6,322 nt of DNA. Origin: Desulfamplus sp. Its GTDB lineage: Bacteria; Desulfobacterota; Desulfobacteria; Desulfobacterales; Desulfobacteraceae. Below are positions 6,182 through 6,322 of the stretch, in pieces. The stretch is from assembly GCA_015232935.1 (NCBI GenBank), contig JADFYT010000145.1, forward strand, positions 1 through 6,322, written 5' to 3'. Both the position numbers and the translations under genes were made by a program. The first letter of the stretch is position 1; each line of letters starts with the position of its first letter. The notes beneath the pieces are model-generated. The model ran no database searches. It was given only the letters and a program-made list of their open reading frames with translations, and was not told the DNA's origin.

Positions 6182-6198
6182 TTGATAAATAATATCCA

Positions 6199-6215
6199 TT
6201 GGCATGTTATATGCT
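6199..6215 (+). promoter_or_regulatory. Sigma-54 (RpoN) type promoter for the pilin-like gene
   Basis: TTGGCATGTTATATGCT matches the -24/-12 consensus YTGGCACG-N4-TTGCW with two mismatches. The invariant GG (6201-6202) and GC (6213-6214) are separated by exactly ten bases. Transcription would start near 6226, giving a leader of about 66 bases. Type IV pilin genes are classic sigma-54 targets activated by PilR, which fits the partial gene that follows. Confidence 0.65.
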
Positions 6216-6235
6216 CTAATAGTAGCCAAAGACTG

Positions 6236-6259
6236 AACAGTTTTTTAGACTGTTTTTTT
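6236..6259 (+). terminator. Weak hairpin with U-tract in the pilin-like leader
   Basis: AACAGT (6236-6241) pairs with ACTGTT (6249-6254) across a 7-base loop, followed by TTTTT. It has the shape of an intrinsic terminator or attenuator, but the stem is only six mostly weak pairs. It lies between the predicted start of transcription and the ribosome binding site. Confidence 0.25.
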
Positions 6260-6291
6260 AATCAACGTAATTATTTTTTTAGGAGGGTATT

Positions 6292-6322
6292 ATGATCCAG
6301 AAAATGAAAAACAATCAAAAAG
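6292..6322 (+). CDS. Probable type IV prepilin, N-terminal leader only (cut by window end)
   Basis: AGGAGGG at 6281-6287 lies five bases before ATG 6292. Ten codons are visible, MIQKMKNNQK, and the next codon begins with G. Type IVa prepilins have short, basic leaders just like this, ending in the Gly of G-FTLIEL, where the prepilin peptidase cuts; a codon starting with G at this place agrees. The sigma-54-type promoter upstream also fits a pilA-like gene. The visible part is too short to prove it, and any protein with a short basic N-terminus would look similar. If correct, it ties the window to type IV pilus function together with the GspE/PilB homologue upstream. Confidence 0.5.
   Translation, partial: MIQKMKNNQK

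Larger units (their letters stand above)
5932..6291. other. Intergenic regulatory region between divergent toxin-antitoxin and pilin-like genes
   Basis: These 360 bases carry no gene I can support. The left edge holds the minus-strand leader and palindrome of the second toxin-antitoxin pair. The right part holds an IHF-type site, a sigma-54-type promoter, a small hairpin and the ribosome binding site of the partial pilin-like gene. A 14-base element GCCAAAGA-T/C-TGA occurs at 6087-6100 and again at 6225-6238 with two differences; I can give it no role. The stretch 6100-6168 is very AT-rich with nothing else visible. Confidence 0.7.

Overview
The window is an AT-rich, gene-dense stretch of bacterial chromosome. 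Its mix of a GspE/PilB-type ATPase homologue, a probable type IV prepilin start behind a sigma-54-type promoter, multicopy coiled-coil PD-(D/E)XK proteins and several PIN-domain toxin-antitoxin pairs fits the Desulfobacterota (Desulfobacterales-like) best. That assignment is inference from gene content and style, not from a marker gene.

Left part (1-3578, + strand): an unresolved gene end or small ORF containing an A17 tract (61-77) is followed by a two-gene operon. The first gene (183-1968) encodes a strongly acidic, multi-domain protein whose frame is broken at an A8 run (349-356). The second (1968-3578) overlaps it by one base (TAATG) and encodes a full-length GspE/PilB-family protein. In this protein the Walker A lysine, the Walker B glutamate, the Asp-box aspartate, the His-box histidine and several conserved arginines are all replaced, while the overall fold and the zinc-type cysteines are kept. 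It looks like a conserved pseudo-ATPase paired with a possible CheW-like adaptor.

Middle part (3604-5253): a well-translated + strand gene encodes a coiled-coil protein with a C-terminal PD-(D/E)XK fold (3618-4367). Its coiled coil is built from 21-bp DNA repeats with a perfect 42-bp duplication. Two bases after its stop, on the opposite strand, lies a PIN-domain VapC toxin with its antitoxin (4370-4977). Beyond it sits an orphan 3' piece of a second, diverged copy of the same coiled-coil/nuclease family (about 5089-5253), so the toxin-antitoxin cassette is bracketed by about 134-bp direct repeats.

Right part (5273-6322): a second PIN toxin with a Phd/YefM-type antitoxin lies on the minus strand (5273-5931). 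A 360-bp intergenic region (5932-6291) follows. It holds a perfect IHF consensus match, a GG-N10-GC sigma-54 promoter and a strong ribosome binding site. They lead into a gene cut off by the window edge, whose first ten codons look like a type IV prepilin leader.

Working model: a type IV pilus-related locus (pseudo-ATPase and adaptor on one side, pilin on the other) has been interrupted by an accessory island of toxin-antitoxin modules and multicopy nuclease-like genes. The pilus link rests on the GspE/PilB homology, which is strong, and on the prepilin start, which is suggestive but cut off.
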